This document shows, one piece after another, positions 12,733 through 22,919 of a DNA stretch of 64,000 nucleotides. This DNA comes from Cadophora sp. MPI-SDFR-AT-0126 (lineage: Eukaryota; Ascomycota; Leotiomycetes; Helotiales; Ploettnerulaceae): the NCBI GenBank assembly GCA_020747065.1, contig JAGMVK010000016.1, forward strand, positions 868,001-932,000, in the 5' to 3' direction. Each line of letters begins with the position of its first letter. The stretch's first letter is position 1. The notes beneath the pieces were generated by a model. It ran no database searches. It saw only the letters and a list, made by a program, of their open reading frames with translations, and had not been told where the DNA came from. The position numbers and the translations under genes are program-made.

Positions 12733-13895
12733 CTAATCACTATCCAGTACAATAACCTCCGCCTCCGCTTCTCCTACACTTTCCACACTCAATACGTCGC
12801 CCACGTTAACATCACTGATAAACGCTCCATCCCCCTCACTCAACACCACCTCCTCGCGCCCATCAATCCTAACCTTCGACGCACCATTCTTCGTCATCGG
12901 CAAATGCACATAAACATGTCGTCCACTCTTCTTAGTAACAACACCATCCTCTCCGCCTCCAACAACCCACTTGAACCTCTTGTCCACCGGAATTATGCCC
13001 GCAGCCATCACCAGATCCGCATGTATGGGAATCGTGTCAGGGAGGATGGCCTCGGCTGCTTTCTCTTGTGCTGGGGTGGCGGATTTGCCGCCTTTGAGGG
13101 GCGAGAGAATGGGCAGGAAGGACTGGCGTTTGAGGTCCTCGGAGAAGGTCTTTGTGTGGTAGCGCGGGGTGAGGCCGCGAGACCAGGGGAGGGCCCAGAT
13201 TTGAAGGAAGTGGACTTGTTCGTTGGATTCGTTTTGTTCGGAGTGGGCGATGCCTGTAGAACGGTTTGAGTCAGTATTTGCTTTCAAATTTGGATTTGAT
13301 GTTTGGGAAGGGAAAGTAAAGAAAAGATAGACATACCACTTCCGCCAGTCGTAAACTGCACATCCCCCCTCTTCATCCTATAGAAATCATCTCCTTGCGA
13401 TCCCTCCGCTCCCTTCTTGATCATGCTATCCCTATGCGTCAACTCCCCGCTCAGGATATAACTGAAAATCTCCGCATCCCTGTGAGGATGTGTAGGGAAG
13501 CCACTGCCGCCGTCGACACGATCTTCGTTCAGCACGCGCAGAGACCCGAAGTTCTGGTATCGCGGATCGTAGTAGTTGGCGAACGAGAAGGTGTGGTATG
13601 TGTTCAGCCAGCCGTGGTTTGCGTGTCCGCGGTCTGCGGACCGACGAGGTACAATTTTTGCGTGGGAGAGGGCTTTGGACATTGTGGACTTGACGGTGTT
13701 GATGGAGCTCATAGAACTAGATTCTGCTGGGATTGTAGTTGAAGACGTTGCGATTGATTGAATTGGTGTTTGTTTGATTGTAGTTGTGTTGTTGTTGACG
13801 GTTGTGAAGCTGTTGAAGATATCTCTGAGTTGTGAACTGTAGAAGATGCTGATTGAAAGAACGAAAATGGAACTGGAAATGAAGAGGAGCTTCAT
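12733..13895 (-). CDS. pirin family protein with N-terminal hydrophobic segment
   Basis: Bicupin of the pirin family; relatives are Fe-binding nuclear cofactors or quercetinases, and the substrate here is unknown. Exons 13895..13337 and 13253..12733 are joined over an 83-nt intron (GTATGT...TTCTACAG), giving 359 residues. The pirin core starts near residue 84 and contains HGWLNTYHTFSFANYYDPRY and FPTHPHRDAEIFSYILSGEL. The metal ligands expected from human pirin are present: His136, His138, and after the intron His190 and Glu192 (IAHSEQNE). The C-terminal cupin has the usual pattern. The first 22 residues (MKLLFISSSIFVLSISIFYS) are strongly hydrophobic and are followed by about 50 Ser/Thr-rich residues, unlike typical soluble pirins. 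A second in-frame ATG at residue 62 (MSSINTVKS) would give a normal-length cytosolic or nuclear form. The open antisense frame across this gene is a shadow. Confidence 0.93.
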
Positions 13896-14994
13896 TTATA
13901 GATAAGTCTTGAACGACCAGAAGATTGGAGATGATTGGAGAATGAGGAAAATGTACAATTACATGAGGATTGGGAATATATTACCTAGCTAGCTACCTTT
14001 TCGCCTACTAGTGTAGTAGTGGTGGGTGGTGTTTGGATTGGAGAGGCTGACCTGATGCTTTGAAGCGAGTGTTGAGGCCAGGACAATTGTTCCTCCAGTT
14101 TGCGTTGCCAATGGATGATGCCATCTGACAAATCCTCTTATTCAGCAGTCCAGAGCTCCAAAATGTGGGTCTAGCTGCTTTTGGGCGACCCCGCTAGACT
14201 CCTCGGCTGGCTAATCCCCGGCGTCTGATTGGAAGAATCGATTTCCAGATGAGGAAAACTTCTCTGTTCCTGTTCTTTACAGGGAAACAAAAGTAGGATC
14301 TCCTTCGTATTAGATAGAGACGACATCATCGTTGGCTTAGATGCTTGAGCTGAGAATCGTCTGAATCAACAAGCCACAGTGGATACCCGAGTGTAGGTGG
14401 TCTCTTTCGTGTTGTCCTTTCGCTTGGAAACCGAGCTGATTCAGCTGTCTGGGTGAAGTTTAAAGAGAAGTTGGAAAGTGTTGCATTTTCCGTCTTTGCT
14501 CTGCATTGTAAATATGCAGCATTTCGTATGTTTTGATGTAGGATGCTGTTTCAAAGTCGAGGGTAAAGATCGTTTCCGTTTCTGTATGCTGTTTATTGAG
14601 TCTGTTGTTTCTGCCTACGAAATATTTGCCAAGCGATTGTTTATTTCGACCAAAATAACTGTGCTCGTTGAATGTTGAGATTTCTCAATGCTTTAAGTGG
14701 AAAGCCGTTGTTGCCTAATTGAGTTTTCGATTGTAGTTCTGAAAAGCTTCACTTCTACCTAGTTTCGGTCCATTCAATCTCCATCTTACCTTTACCCCAC
14801 TTCACTGCCTAACCTCAAAACGAGTTTTTTTATCTTCAATATTTCGATGATGTCTCTACCTTGAACTCGCAATCCTTCAGATCCATTATCACGACCCTCA
14901 CTGCCATCGTTCTGCACATATCCACAAAATCATCGTATTCACAACTTCTGATCTACACAGCCTCGCTGCAAGCAAATCCTACCACCCCACCAAA
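13896..14994. promoter_or_regulatory. intergenic region between divergent pirin and VOC genes
   Basis: About 1.1 kb separates the pirin start (minus) from the VOC-protein start (plus), so it should hold both promoters. The last 250 bases before 14995 are C/T-rich, as is common just upstream of fungal start codons. No other gene or RNA was recognised. Confidence 0.4.
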
Positions 14995-15414
14995 ATGGCC
15001 AATCCCACGTCCTCAGCCTGGAAAATCATCCCCGAATTCCAATCCCTCTCGATTCCATCCACCGTCAAATTTTACACCACAGAACTCGGTTTCGAAATCG
15101 GTGGAATTCACCAATCCTCCAGCGACCCCGAACCAACGTTCTGCTCACTTGCCAACGGTCCCAAATCTGCAGCCAACATATACTTCCGGCTCTGTAAAGC
15201 AGACGAGTTTCGAGCTAGCACCGCGTGGGTTGGGCTTGGTACGAAGGAGCTGGATGCGTTTTATGGAAAGTTGGTAGACGATGGGAGAGTGGTGATTGCG
15301 GAGAAGATAGAGGATAAGGAATGGGGATATAGACAGTTCACTGTATGTGATCTGGATGGAAATCGGGTTACTTTCTTTAAATTTTTGGAGGGCGGCAATC
15401 CAGGGACTGAGTGA
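14995..15414 (+). CDS. glyoxalase/bleomycin-resistance (VOC) fold protein
   Basis: Small single-exon protein of 139 residues, close to one VOC module. The ATG is in a good context (ACCAAAATGGCC). The translation opens with IIPEFQSLSIPSTVKFYTTE, the typical beta-alpha entry of the fold (a metabolite-binding half followed by FYTTELGF). It ends with TVCDLDGNRVTFFKF, which matches the DPDGN-xxxF closing strand of glyoxalase I and bleomycin-resistance families. A conserved Glu often present as metal ligand in that closing strand is not evident, so the protein may bind ligand without classical metal catalysis. Likely cytosolic; no signal peptide. Substrate cannot be inferred. Confidence 0.85.
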   Translation: MANPTSSAWKIIPEFQSLSIPSTVKFYTTELGFEIGGIHQSSSDPEPTFCSLANGPKSAANIYFRLCKADEFRASTAWVGLGTKELDAFYGKLVDDGRVVIAEKIEDKEWGYRQFTVCDLDGNRVTFFKFLEGGNPGTE

Positions 15415-15822
15415 TCGCCGGAGGCACTTCGATGGAGAAATTCGATTCTTTGTTCAACTCTATCTGTCATTTCACTTCACTTCGATTCAGCATTCACAGC
15501 CTCAAGCAAAAAGTGATGTCGGTTCTGAGTTCAGAGGGGGTGAATCACGTGTGCCTAAGCCTCAGGATTCACATCCGAAACCAGCCCGCAACCGCCCCTG
15601 CACGTGGCTGAAAACAGCGGGCATGGGAGGTGGCAACCGTGGCAAGTTTTAGGTACGCGCCGTCGCAAGGGTCGGTTCACGTCCAAAAATAAAAATAAAA
15701 TAATCTTACGAGATCACTTCAAGACATTGCCATCGCATCACCACCCCAGAAAAATATACTTCTTCCCCAGACTCTCCCTCTCTCTCTCCCCTCCCCTCAA
15801 CCCCTCCTTCCCCGGATCCACA

Positions 15823-17198
15823 ATGGCGAACGCATCAGACAACCCCGCAATCCCCACGCGGCCAGCGCCAGCATCCAGGCAAACACCAGCACCAGCATCA
15901 GCACCCCCAGAAGCAGCTGCACGGGAACTCCTGACTCTCCCCGACGAACTCCTCATCAACATCATGTCCCTCCTGCCCCTCCAACGCGACCTCGCCTCCG
16001 TCTGTCTAGTCTCGCGACGCATGAACTCCGTGGCCGACCCGGTGCTCTACAAATCCATCCTGTTCGACCAGCCCAAGCACCACCTGCTCTTCTCCGAATC
16101 GCTAGTCACGCGTCCGCGACGGGGCTCCCTCATCCAGAATGTACGGGTCGACTTCCCCAGCGCTGAGATGTCGGATATCCTGTGTTTGACGGATACGCCG
16201 CACCCGATTGATCGTTTCTCGCACACGATTTCGACGATGAGTAATTTGGAGGATTTGGTCATCTCGGTGCCGGAGAGTCTGAGCCATGGGATTGGGAATT
16301 TGTTTAATGGGCCGTTTGATTTGGCTTGTTTGAAGACTTGTAAGTTGAGTTGAGGCTGAATACGTTTCTATATTTCACGTGCTCACATATCATCTCATCT
16401 CATCTCATCTTATCTACCCATCTCACATACTTCCCTCCCTACCGTCCATACTTGCATATATACCTCTTCTTTGTATAAGATCACATGCTCACACCCACCT
16501 CAGGCTCCCTCTTCTACCAACGCGAAGACAACGGCTACTGGGACCTCCAAGAAAACATCCACATCTTCGGGCACCCCACCCTCGAGCACCTCACCATCCG
16601 GCGCGCCAAGCTCGACGAGCGCGGTTTCGAATCCCTCGAAAAGCCCTGGTACACCGGCCTCAAAACCCTCCAACTCCTCGACTGCGATATCCACGACGAC
16701 GCCCTCGCCGACCTTCTCGTCCTCCCCGAAGCTCTCGAGGAAATCACCATCACGCAAACTTCCGACCCGGAACCCGCACTAGAAGAGAGCCCCGAGTATA
16801 TGGAAGATTATATTCTTTCTTGTCGCTCGGCGGGTCACTCGCTTCAGAAGATCACGATCGATAGTCCGAGTCTAGCGGGCAAGAATCCGTTGAAACTAAG
16901 AGACTTTGAATGTTTGACAGAATTGAAGTTGAGGGACCATCAGCTGTTTGGGATGAAGACTCCACGGTTGCAGAGTGTGGCGTTGCCTCCTAATTTGGAG
17001 AGATTGGTGTTTATTGGGGGTGTTGGGAAGGACGAGGAGGTTTGTGAGTTGTTGTGTTATACGATTGAAAATAAGGATATCTTTGCGAGGAAGTGGGTGG
17101 ATTTAGTTGTTACTGGTGGGGGTGAGGGAGATGGACTTGTGGCGGAGAGGATTAGGGAGGTTTGCGAGCCGTTTGAGGGGTTTTTGAAGATTACGTGA
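15823..17198 (+). CDS. F-box protein with leucine-rich-type C-terminal region
   Basis: Probable substrate adaptor of an SCF ubiquitin ligase. Exons 15823..16339 and 16504..17198 are joined over a 164-nt intron (GTAAGT...ACCTCAG), giving 403 residues. After a Pro/Ala-rich N-terminus, residues about 37-75 form an F-box: LLTLPDELLINIMSLLPLQR, then LASVCLVSRRMNSVADPVLY. The remainder has LRR-like spacing (LKTLQLLDCDIHDDALADL, FECLTELKLRD), expected for target recognition. The intron carries a short ATCTC repeat. Translation stops at TGA 17196-17198. The same frame is open for another 73 codons directly after it and still looks coding (MAELESLDKVLDMHPGLRVM), so the C-terminus may be truncated by a recent stop or spliced differently. 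A polypyrimidine tract precedes the ATG. Confidence 0.87.
16391..16415 (+). repeat. CATCT pentanucleotide microsatellite in F-box intron
   Basis: Four CATCT units and one TATCT unit in a row inside the single intron of the F-box gene. It is short and probably length-variable; no function is implied. Confidence 0.9.
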
Positions 17199-18136
17199 GG
17201 GATGGCCGAATTGGAGTCGTTGGATAAGGTATTGGATATGCATCCTGGTTTACGAGTTATGAGTTTGGCTGGATTGGATATTGAGAGTGTGCAGCTGGAT
17301 ATGGGCACTCTCCGATCAGACTGGATTTGGTTGGAGTGGAGCTTTGGACGCGGAGGTCTCTCCGGAGACTGGACGATATGTTGGATGCAAGCGAGAGAAA
17401 CAAGACCTCAGAAGACCTAGAACATAGACCGTTCGTCACACAGATTGCGTGGGCTAGAGCAGAGTAGATAGAGTACAGTAGAGTAAAGTAGCTAGACTGG
17501 ATAGATCGCGAGTCGATACACAGAGACTAGATGAGACGATAGAGAGATATTCTTGGTTTTCACAATACCCCAGAAGCACGCAAGCAGTACAGATACAAAT
17601 ACAGAGATGGCCAGGCTTTTTCTTTCCTTTTTTTTTTATTCTCTCTTTCCCGAACACAAGATCTTAAGTTCACACTGTGAGTATACAGTACGGCGCAGGG
17701 TAATCACTACATGAGCCTTAGAATCTCGCTTTGCGCCACCCGCTCTTGATTGACATCAAGATCTTCCGTCCGTGAAAGCGATATTGGTGCACGCCAGCCT
17801 ATCCGGCTCAGATCTCGGCAATGCAAATAAACAGATTGCGGGTAAATATAAGGCTTGCCCGGCACTTGCAGCTTTCCCTCAAGCTCCCAACCTTTTCATT
17901 AGAGAATTAACAGGAAAGAAACTACCGATATCAATTGCTGCAATGGAGATTATACCCATATGTCTACCCAGGATCTGTAAAGCGGGTCAGAGCGAATATC
18001 ACATACCACCACGGCCATTTTCCCATCTCGCTTAAATCATTGATATATGAGCAAGCAACAAGCCATGATCCGAGAGGAAATTCACGAGTCTTGATTGATT
18101 CGAAGTTGAGAGATACCACAGGAGCGAAGTGGAGAT
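17199..18136. other. intergenic region after F-box gene
   Basis: Roughly 0.9 kb. The first 220 bases continue the F-box frame as an open, protein-like extension. A T-rich run near 17627-17639 may lie in a 3' region. The rest should include the promoter of the next plus-strand gene. Nothing else was recognised. Confidence 0.4.
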
Positions 18137-19049
18137 ATGATTTACTCACTCGTGTTGGCAGTGTCCCTGGGGCTCGCGTTCCAAGCCTCAGGCGCATGTG
18201 AGCGCGCACTTCTTCAAGAAGCCACGACCGCATACAGTATGCTTTCCTGTTTTCTCCTGAATTATCCCAAAGATACAATTCCATCAACTTCACCCAAGAA
18301 CCAAAACCTTACACGCTCCAGTATCCGCGCAAACCTCCGGAAAATCCTCTCTCCTCCCTCTCGCACCCAACACAACCTACTTCGAAAATGACATCTCTCT
18401 CTCGCTCACGTCCAGCTCCTCCGTGCTCTCCCAACCCCTCAAAATCGACATCTCCCGCAGTCTCCACGACACCTCCTCCTGCACAACATTCACCGAACTC
18501 ACCGCAGCCACCAACCCGCACCCCTACGTAATCCACACCCGCATGCTCCTCTCCTCCCCCGGCTCAACCATCACCTCCATCCAATCCGTCGTCACCGACG
18601 CCGGCGACTGGGTCTTCAACGCCACCGGCCACCTCTACTACAACTCCCTCGAAGACTGGTCTCCCATCCCGTCAACCGCCCAGGACTCTCGCGCCGTCAT
18701 CCAAGCAGCCGCAGACGCGTATCTCGATTCCTGGGGAAATGGCTCGGTACTTGTTCCGTATGGTACGCCTTGTGCCAGGTTGGAGGGAGGGGCTTATACG
18801 GATAGCAAGAATTTGAAGACGGCGAATACGTGTAAGATGCCGCAGTTCCCGCTGCCGTTTGCGATCACGAATCGGAGGTATGTGGTTGATGAGGTGATGG
18901 GGGCGGTGGATGTGTTCAATGACTTTCCGTTTATTGATAAGACGAGGCCGGATGGAACGCCGAGTAGTAATTTGGTGAGGGTTGAGGGTGGGAAGATTAG
19001 GTATGTGCATGAGCTTACGGTTTGTGCAACGAGAGGATGTGGGAGATAG
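18137..19049 (+). CDS. secreted DUF8021-like protein
   Basis: Predicted extracellular protein of 275 residues from exons 18137..18236 and 18322..19049, over an 85-nt intron (GTATGC...GCTCCAG; the split codon gives Ile34). Residues 1-19 are a clear signal peptide (MIYSLVLAVSLGLAFQASG) followed by CERALLQEA. The mature part has several N-glycosylation sequons (NTT, NAT, NGS). It ends with a block I associate with the fungal DUF8021 family (GAVDVFNDFPF, RVEGGKIRYVHELTVCA), the last residues being CGR. That family is common in ascomycete secretomes and has no established activity. The conserved Cys pairs suggest disulphides. The family name is from recollection; secretion is supported directly by the N-terminus. 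Confidence 0.85.
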
Positions 19050-19600
19050 GGCTAAAGAAATTCGGGACGAGGCATGTGAAGGATGGTTTGTTGACGCAGG
19101 GAAGTGGCACAAGCGAGGAGGGGGAAAAGATACGGGTGAACTGTTGGGTTTGGAATGGAGAAATGACGATGGATCGAGAACTTCCAGATTATGATTATTC
19201 GTAGAAGAATTTCATTATCGCAGCACTTTTTTATTGTCAAGTGTCGTGATACTGCCATTTTGCGCAAGGCCTATAGTGGGAAACGTACTTCTCGGTGCAT
19301 GAAAAGCTGGAACCTTCACTGTTCTTCGTGACTTTTACCACAATGTAATTGGCCTGGATTTGAAGAGGGAACCCACGAGTGGTTAGACACGATGCCTCCT
19401 CTGAACAACACCAAGAAGGAGTGGTCATTACTATGGGTGAGTCTATCAAACCGTGGCTGATGATAAAGCCCACTTAGCGCTCTCACGCTAGATACCGTAC
19501 TACCACCGGAAAAATTCGCCAGATGACAACGGCTTTGCTCTACCCAGGAACCACGACCCCAGAGTACTGAACAAGGTTGCTTCAAGGCTTCTGCTACATG

Positions 19601-20854
19601 TCAAGCTGATGATGGGTAATAGGCCTTGTACACTTGTAAGCCAACTCCAACACTTTGAATCACCCCGAAGAAAAATGTCAGAAAAACCACGAGAGCAATG
19701 GCTATCCAGAAGTTAAACCACTGTGCAGGCTTTCTGCGGTCAAACCAGAACCTAAACAGTGCGAGCTCGTTAGTTTATGTTCTGCAAAAGATCCGAGAAT
19801 TTCACGTACTGGCGAACAGTCCGAGGATCTGCTTGATCGAAAGCTTGCTTGAGCGTCACAAGTCTATCGTGCCAGAACTCGAAGTTATCGATCCGTCGCT
19901 CTTTCATCGTCAAGGTACGACATTTGATGGCTTTGCTGTCAATAAACTCTTCGTTGATGTCTCTCTTAAGTTCTCCTTGGAACCATGCCTTTGACTTCTT
20001 GTCATTTTGCGGCAGGAGGAGGGAGAGCGTTCGCAGGGTCTCTTCTACGAACCCAGTGGGGAAGAGGTCACTGTTTCAAGTTGTAGTGATGTATTGTTCT
20101 CCAATGAACGTCAAAAGATTGGGAGACGGACGACTCACCAGTCTCGATGAAACTCCAAGAATGAAGAATGGGAGAATACACGGACTTTGGTATCTTCTTC
20201 TTCCAGCTGAAGGTGGTCCGCAAGATTGCTCGTCCAAATGATCTGGATATCCGTCACACATTCCAGATTACGGGCCGTGAACATTCTCTCGAGCTTGACG
20301 TCATTAGAAAGTTGTGTTTGCTTGGGAAACGTTGACGCAATAAAATCTTTCAAAGACCCATGGGTCCAGTGTCGGGAATCTTGGCCAAGTCGCATGCCAT
20401 TTCTGAGTCCACCAACATCGATCATCGTCAGGACACGAACTACCAAGAATATCCAAGAAAGTTCCGCCTCAGTGCGCAAAGGCAAGAGTGGCTGTTGAGC
20501 ATTTGGGTCCGAAATCTCGCGTGCCTTATCAACGAGCTGCCTATGCGTCTTGTCTTGCTGCGAAGGCTGGTCGCATATCCAGGATACACACTGGCTGTGG
20601 TAGTATCCAAAAAACGCTTCGAAATTAGGAGGCTCGAAGATCTTTTCCACAAGGCTGTGCCTATTTTGAGGCTCCCACAGGCTTCGTGCAAGTTCTAGCC
20701 TACTTCCTGGCTTCTGAATGGGAAGCCTCAGCGCGCTCTGCAGGATATCAGGGCTTGTATTCGACATCTGGGAGTTGTACAGCCGAGGGAGAATCAAATG
20801 AGAGGAGATACGAATCTTGTGAGAGTTTATAATAAAACATCGTGAGAGCTTCAT
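19601..20854 (-). CDS. tail-anchored membrane protein, fungal family of unknown function
   Basis: Three exons, 20854..20139, 20070..19810 and 19751..19601 (introns GTGAGT...AAACAG and GTACGT...GTTTAG), encode 375 residues. No signal peptide. The long N-terminal part looks soluble and helical (SQLSNDVKLER-like segments, SFLEFHRD). The last exon gives a conserved-looking block, RQFWFDRRKPAQWFNFW, leading straight into one hydrophobic helix (about residues 340-358, IAIALVVFLTFFFGVIQSV) and a short tail, VYKAYYPSSA. This Arg-rich/Trp-rich block plus tail is a pattern I recall from multicopy ascomycete proteins without assigned function. It is transcribed away from the protease-like gene that begins 185 bp upstream, so the two probably share regulation. 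The first ATG of the frame was used; an alternative at MSNTSPDIL would shorten it by 29 residues. Confidence 0.8.
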
Positions 20855-21039
20855 GTGCGAGATGGCACAGCCTCACTTCGTGGCTGTATCTGGGGTATAT
20901 GATTTGTCCGTCAGCCGCCGAGAGAGTCGCACCACAGCCGGGCGTACTGCCACCTCATACAATATTCTTGATTCTTGACTCTTGATTAAACACCAAGATC
21001 AATCTCACCAGCAAGTTCCAGCTTCGAACATGTCTCAGA
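20855..21039. promoter_or_regulatory. 185-bp divergent promoter of the membrane-protein and protease-like genes
   Basis: Only 185 bases separate the two start codons, so transcription of both genes must start within it or overlap it. It contains an AT-rich core with repeated TTGATTCTTGA-like steps (about 20967-20990) just upstream of the plus-strand gene. A tiny upstream reading frame begins at 21030. Confidence 0.6.
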
Positions 21040-21053
21040 ATGGGTCAGGATAA
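21030..21053 (+). promoter_or_regulatory. seven-codon uORF overlapping the protease-like start
   Basis: An ATG at 21030 opens a seven-codon frame ending in TAA at 21051-21053. It overlaps the assigned start ATG (21040) in another frame and stops five bases before the next in-frame ATG of the main gene (21058). If transcribed, it could reduce or redirect initiation. Confidence 0.5.
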
Positions 21054-22765
21054 CGCAATGTCCATCCTTCACTCATTCACGATGTCCCGACGTTCTCAGG
21101 AGCCCGGGCTCTACACCGGGGTTCCTCTACAAGAGGGAAGATCTCTGGTGGCTAGATTGTGGCCCAGCGAGCCACAACCTGTGAAATGGTCCCATTCCCA
21201 GGCCTCCGTCGGGAAACATTGCTGCACCTTCAGCGGGAAAGCCATTTGGGAAATTCAGGATCCCGGTCGCAGTATTCTGGAGCCCTTGCTAGATAAAATC
21301 AAACGGTATCTCAACGAACAAAGTGAAATTTTGAGGGAAAGCTTGAGAGAAAGGGAGGCCTGCCAGTTCAGCTTTGACATTTTTATGATTGGCCGAAGCG
21401 AATCAACTGCTTGTCCTACTCTGGTGTTTATCAGCGTCAACAAAACTTCTAGGGGCAAAATTGTGAAGGCTATCAGAGATAGTGGCATTCTCGATACACA
21501 TCCATATGTGCTGCTTGGACAATGTTCGAAACATCCTAGGTATCCCGACTCTAGACCACTTAAACCGATAGCATTTGATGTAGATGCGACTTCATCTCTT
21601 GCCCAACCGAACGGAACCGTCTATGTGGAGAAGTCAATCGCCGATAAGCATATGATAGTGTCTGGGACAACAATTTACATTTCAGTTGTACCAAAGGCGG
21701 AGGAGCGGTCTCGATTTCGAAAGGCAACCCTCGGAGGATTCTTGAGATTGACATCGGTTGACGGATCGCAGAAGACAACAACAATGGTCGGAATGACTGT
21801 TGCACATGCTTTCCAGGATTTGTCCAAAAGTGACAGTACGGTCGATCATGAGTCAGACAATGATGGGTTCGAGATTGAATTTGATGGCCCATCCCCTGAT
21901 AGTATCTTTGGTGATGACAATAGTTCGACCTCGTCTTTCAAGTCATGTACGTCACGCTCCTTCAAAGTCTGTCCCCATGGCACCGTGCAAAGCCTGAGCC
22001 ACTGCTGAGAAGTTCAAATCTAGCACCTGGTACTAAGATCAACGAATTAGTCTCTCAGATTTCTCCGGGTGTTCCACCTTCGAACCAACTGGTATTTGAT
22101 GAGGGAGAACTCCCAGAACTCCTGATACTAGGCGAATTGATGGCAATGTCGAATCAAGAGCACCAGAACTACGATTGGGCCCTGATCAAGATACTCTCGA
22201 AGGATCTCAATTTCTCAAACAACAGTTCGAAGCATTCGAGACCGGACTCACTCCCCTTGGGGACTATCTCCTTCCCAACAAGAGACGACATTCCGGTGAC
22301 GACTCTTGTTGATCCTGTGCGCAGACGAAAGGGAGTTCTCAGTGGTCATTCAACATTCGTCAGATTGGAACATGCCACTGAAGTCCTGGAAGTCAAAACC
22401 GTGCTTTTTGATTCCAACCTAGGCAAGTCGATCGCGCATCTCAGCAGAAGGACATATATTAATAAATCGCAGCTTATGGCGACTCGGGCATGTGGGTTGT
22501 CAATGGAAAGACTTTGTGTGGGCATATCATTGCTGGCGATCTCTCCACAGGCCTAGGATATGTCTTACCTGCAACAAATGTATTCCAGCAGATCGAGTAC
22601 CAGCTTGGGTGCATTATAGACTTCCCAAATTCGGGCAGTCTTAAAGCGGAAATATCTGGAGCTTCATTCAGTCCACTGGGTACAAAACAAGAGCAGAGAA
22701 AGTCATTTTCTGGGGATCCTATTGCCAAACGAGTTGACGAACCAATTCACGAAAAGGGTATATGA
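21040..22765 (+). CDS. intracellular trypsin-like serine protease-fold protein with long N-terminal region
   Basis: Exons 21040..21946, 22024..22422 and 22473..22765 encode 532 residues. Intron 1 is GTACGT...AAATCTAG; intron 2 is a 50-nt GC-AG intron with the AG/GCAAGT donor. Residues 1 to about 200 form an unassigned N-terminal region (for example ACPTLVFISVNKTSRGKIVK) with no signal peptide or membrane helix. The C-terminal half has all three trypsin-type catalytic motifs in order: GMTVAHAF with His256, NYDWALIKI with Asp353 and YGDSGMW with Ser440, followed by GHIIAGDLSTGLGYVLPA. An intact triad suggests real proteolysis, perhaps on an intracellular target, but this is inference. The family is known to me only as fungal hypothetical proteins. 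An acidic Asp/Ser stretch (about 275-300) sits between the His and Asp motifs. The next gene starts 154 bp downstream; a fusion through a GTATAT donor near the stop cannot be excluded. Confidence 0.75.
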
Positions 22766-22919
22766 TTGCGTTTCTCTGAGGTCATGTTTCAAGGTCATAA
22801 TAAAGCTGACTCGGGTCACAGAATCGGCCAGAGGTATCAAGTCTGGTGAAGACAGCAAGATACACGGACACGTTTTCGATATGACACCTGGCAAAGCTAT
22901 CCCAAAAACTCCTCAAAGT

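Noticed and set aside
12466..13269. 267-codon plus-strand frame
   Set aside because: It lies antisense to the pirin gene, has no motif, and its opening depends on the codon bias of the real gene.
22722..22919. N-terminal extension of the GDGIDREVI gene starting at 22722
   Set aside because: It overlaps the end of the protease-like gene in another frame and reads unlike the conserved block; a later ATG (22881 or 22920) is more plausible.
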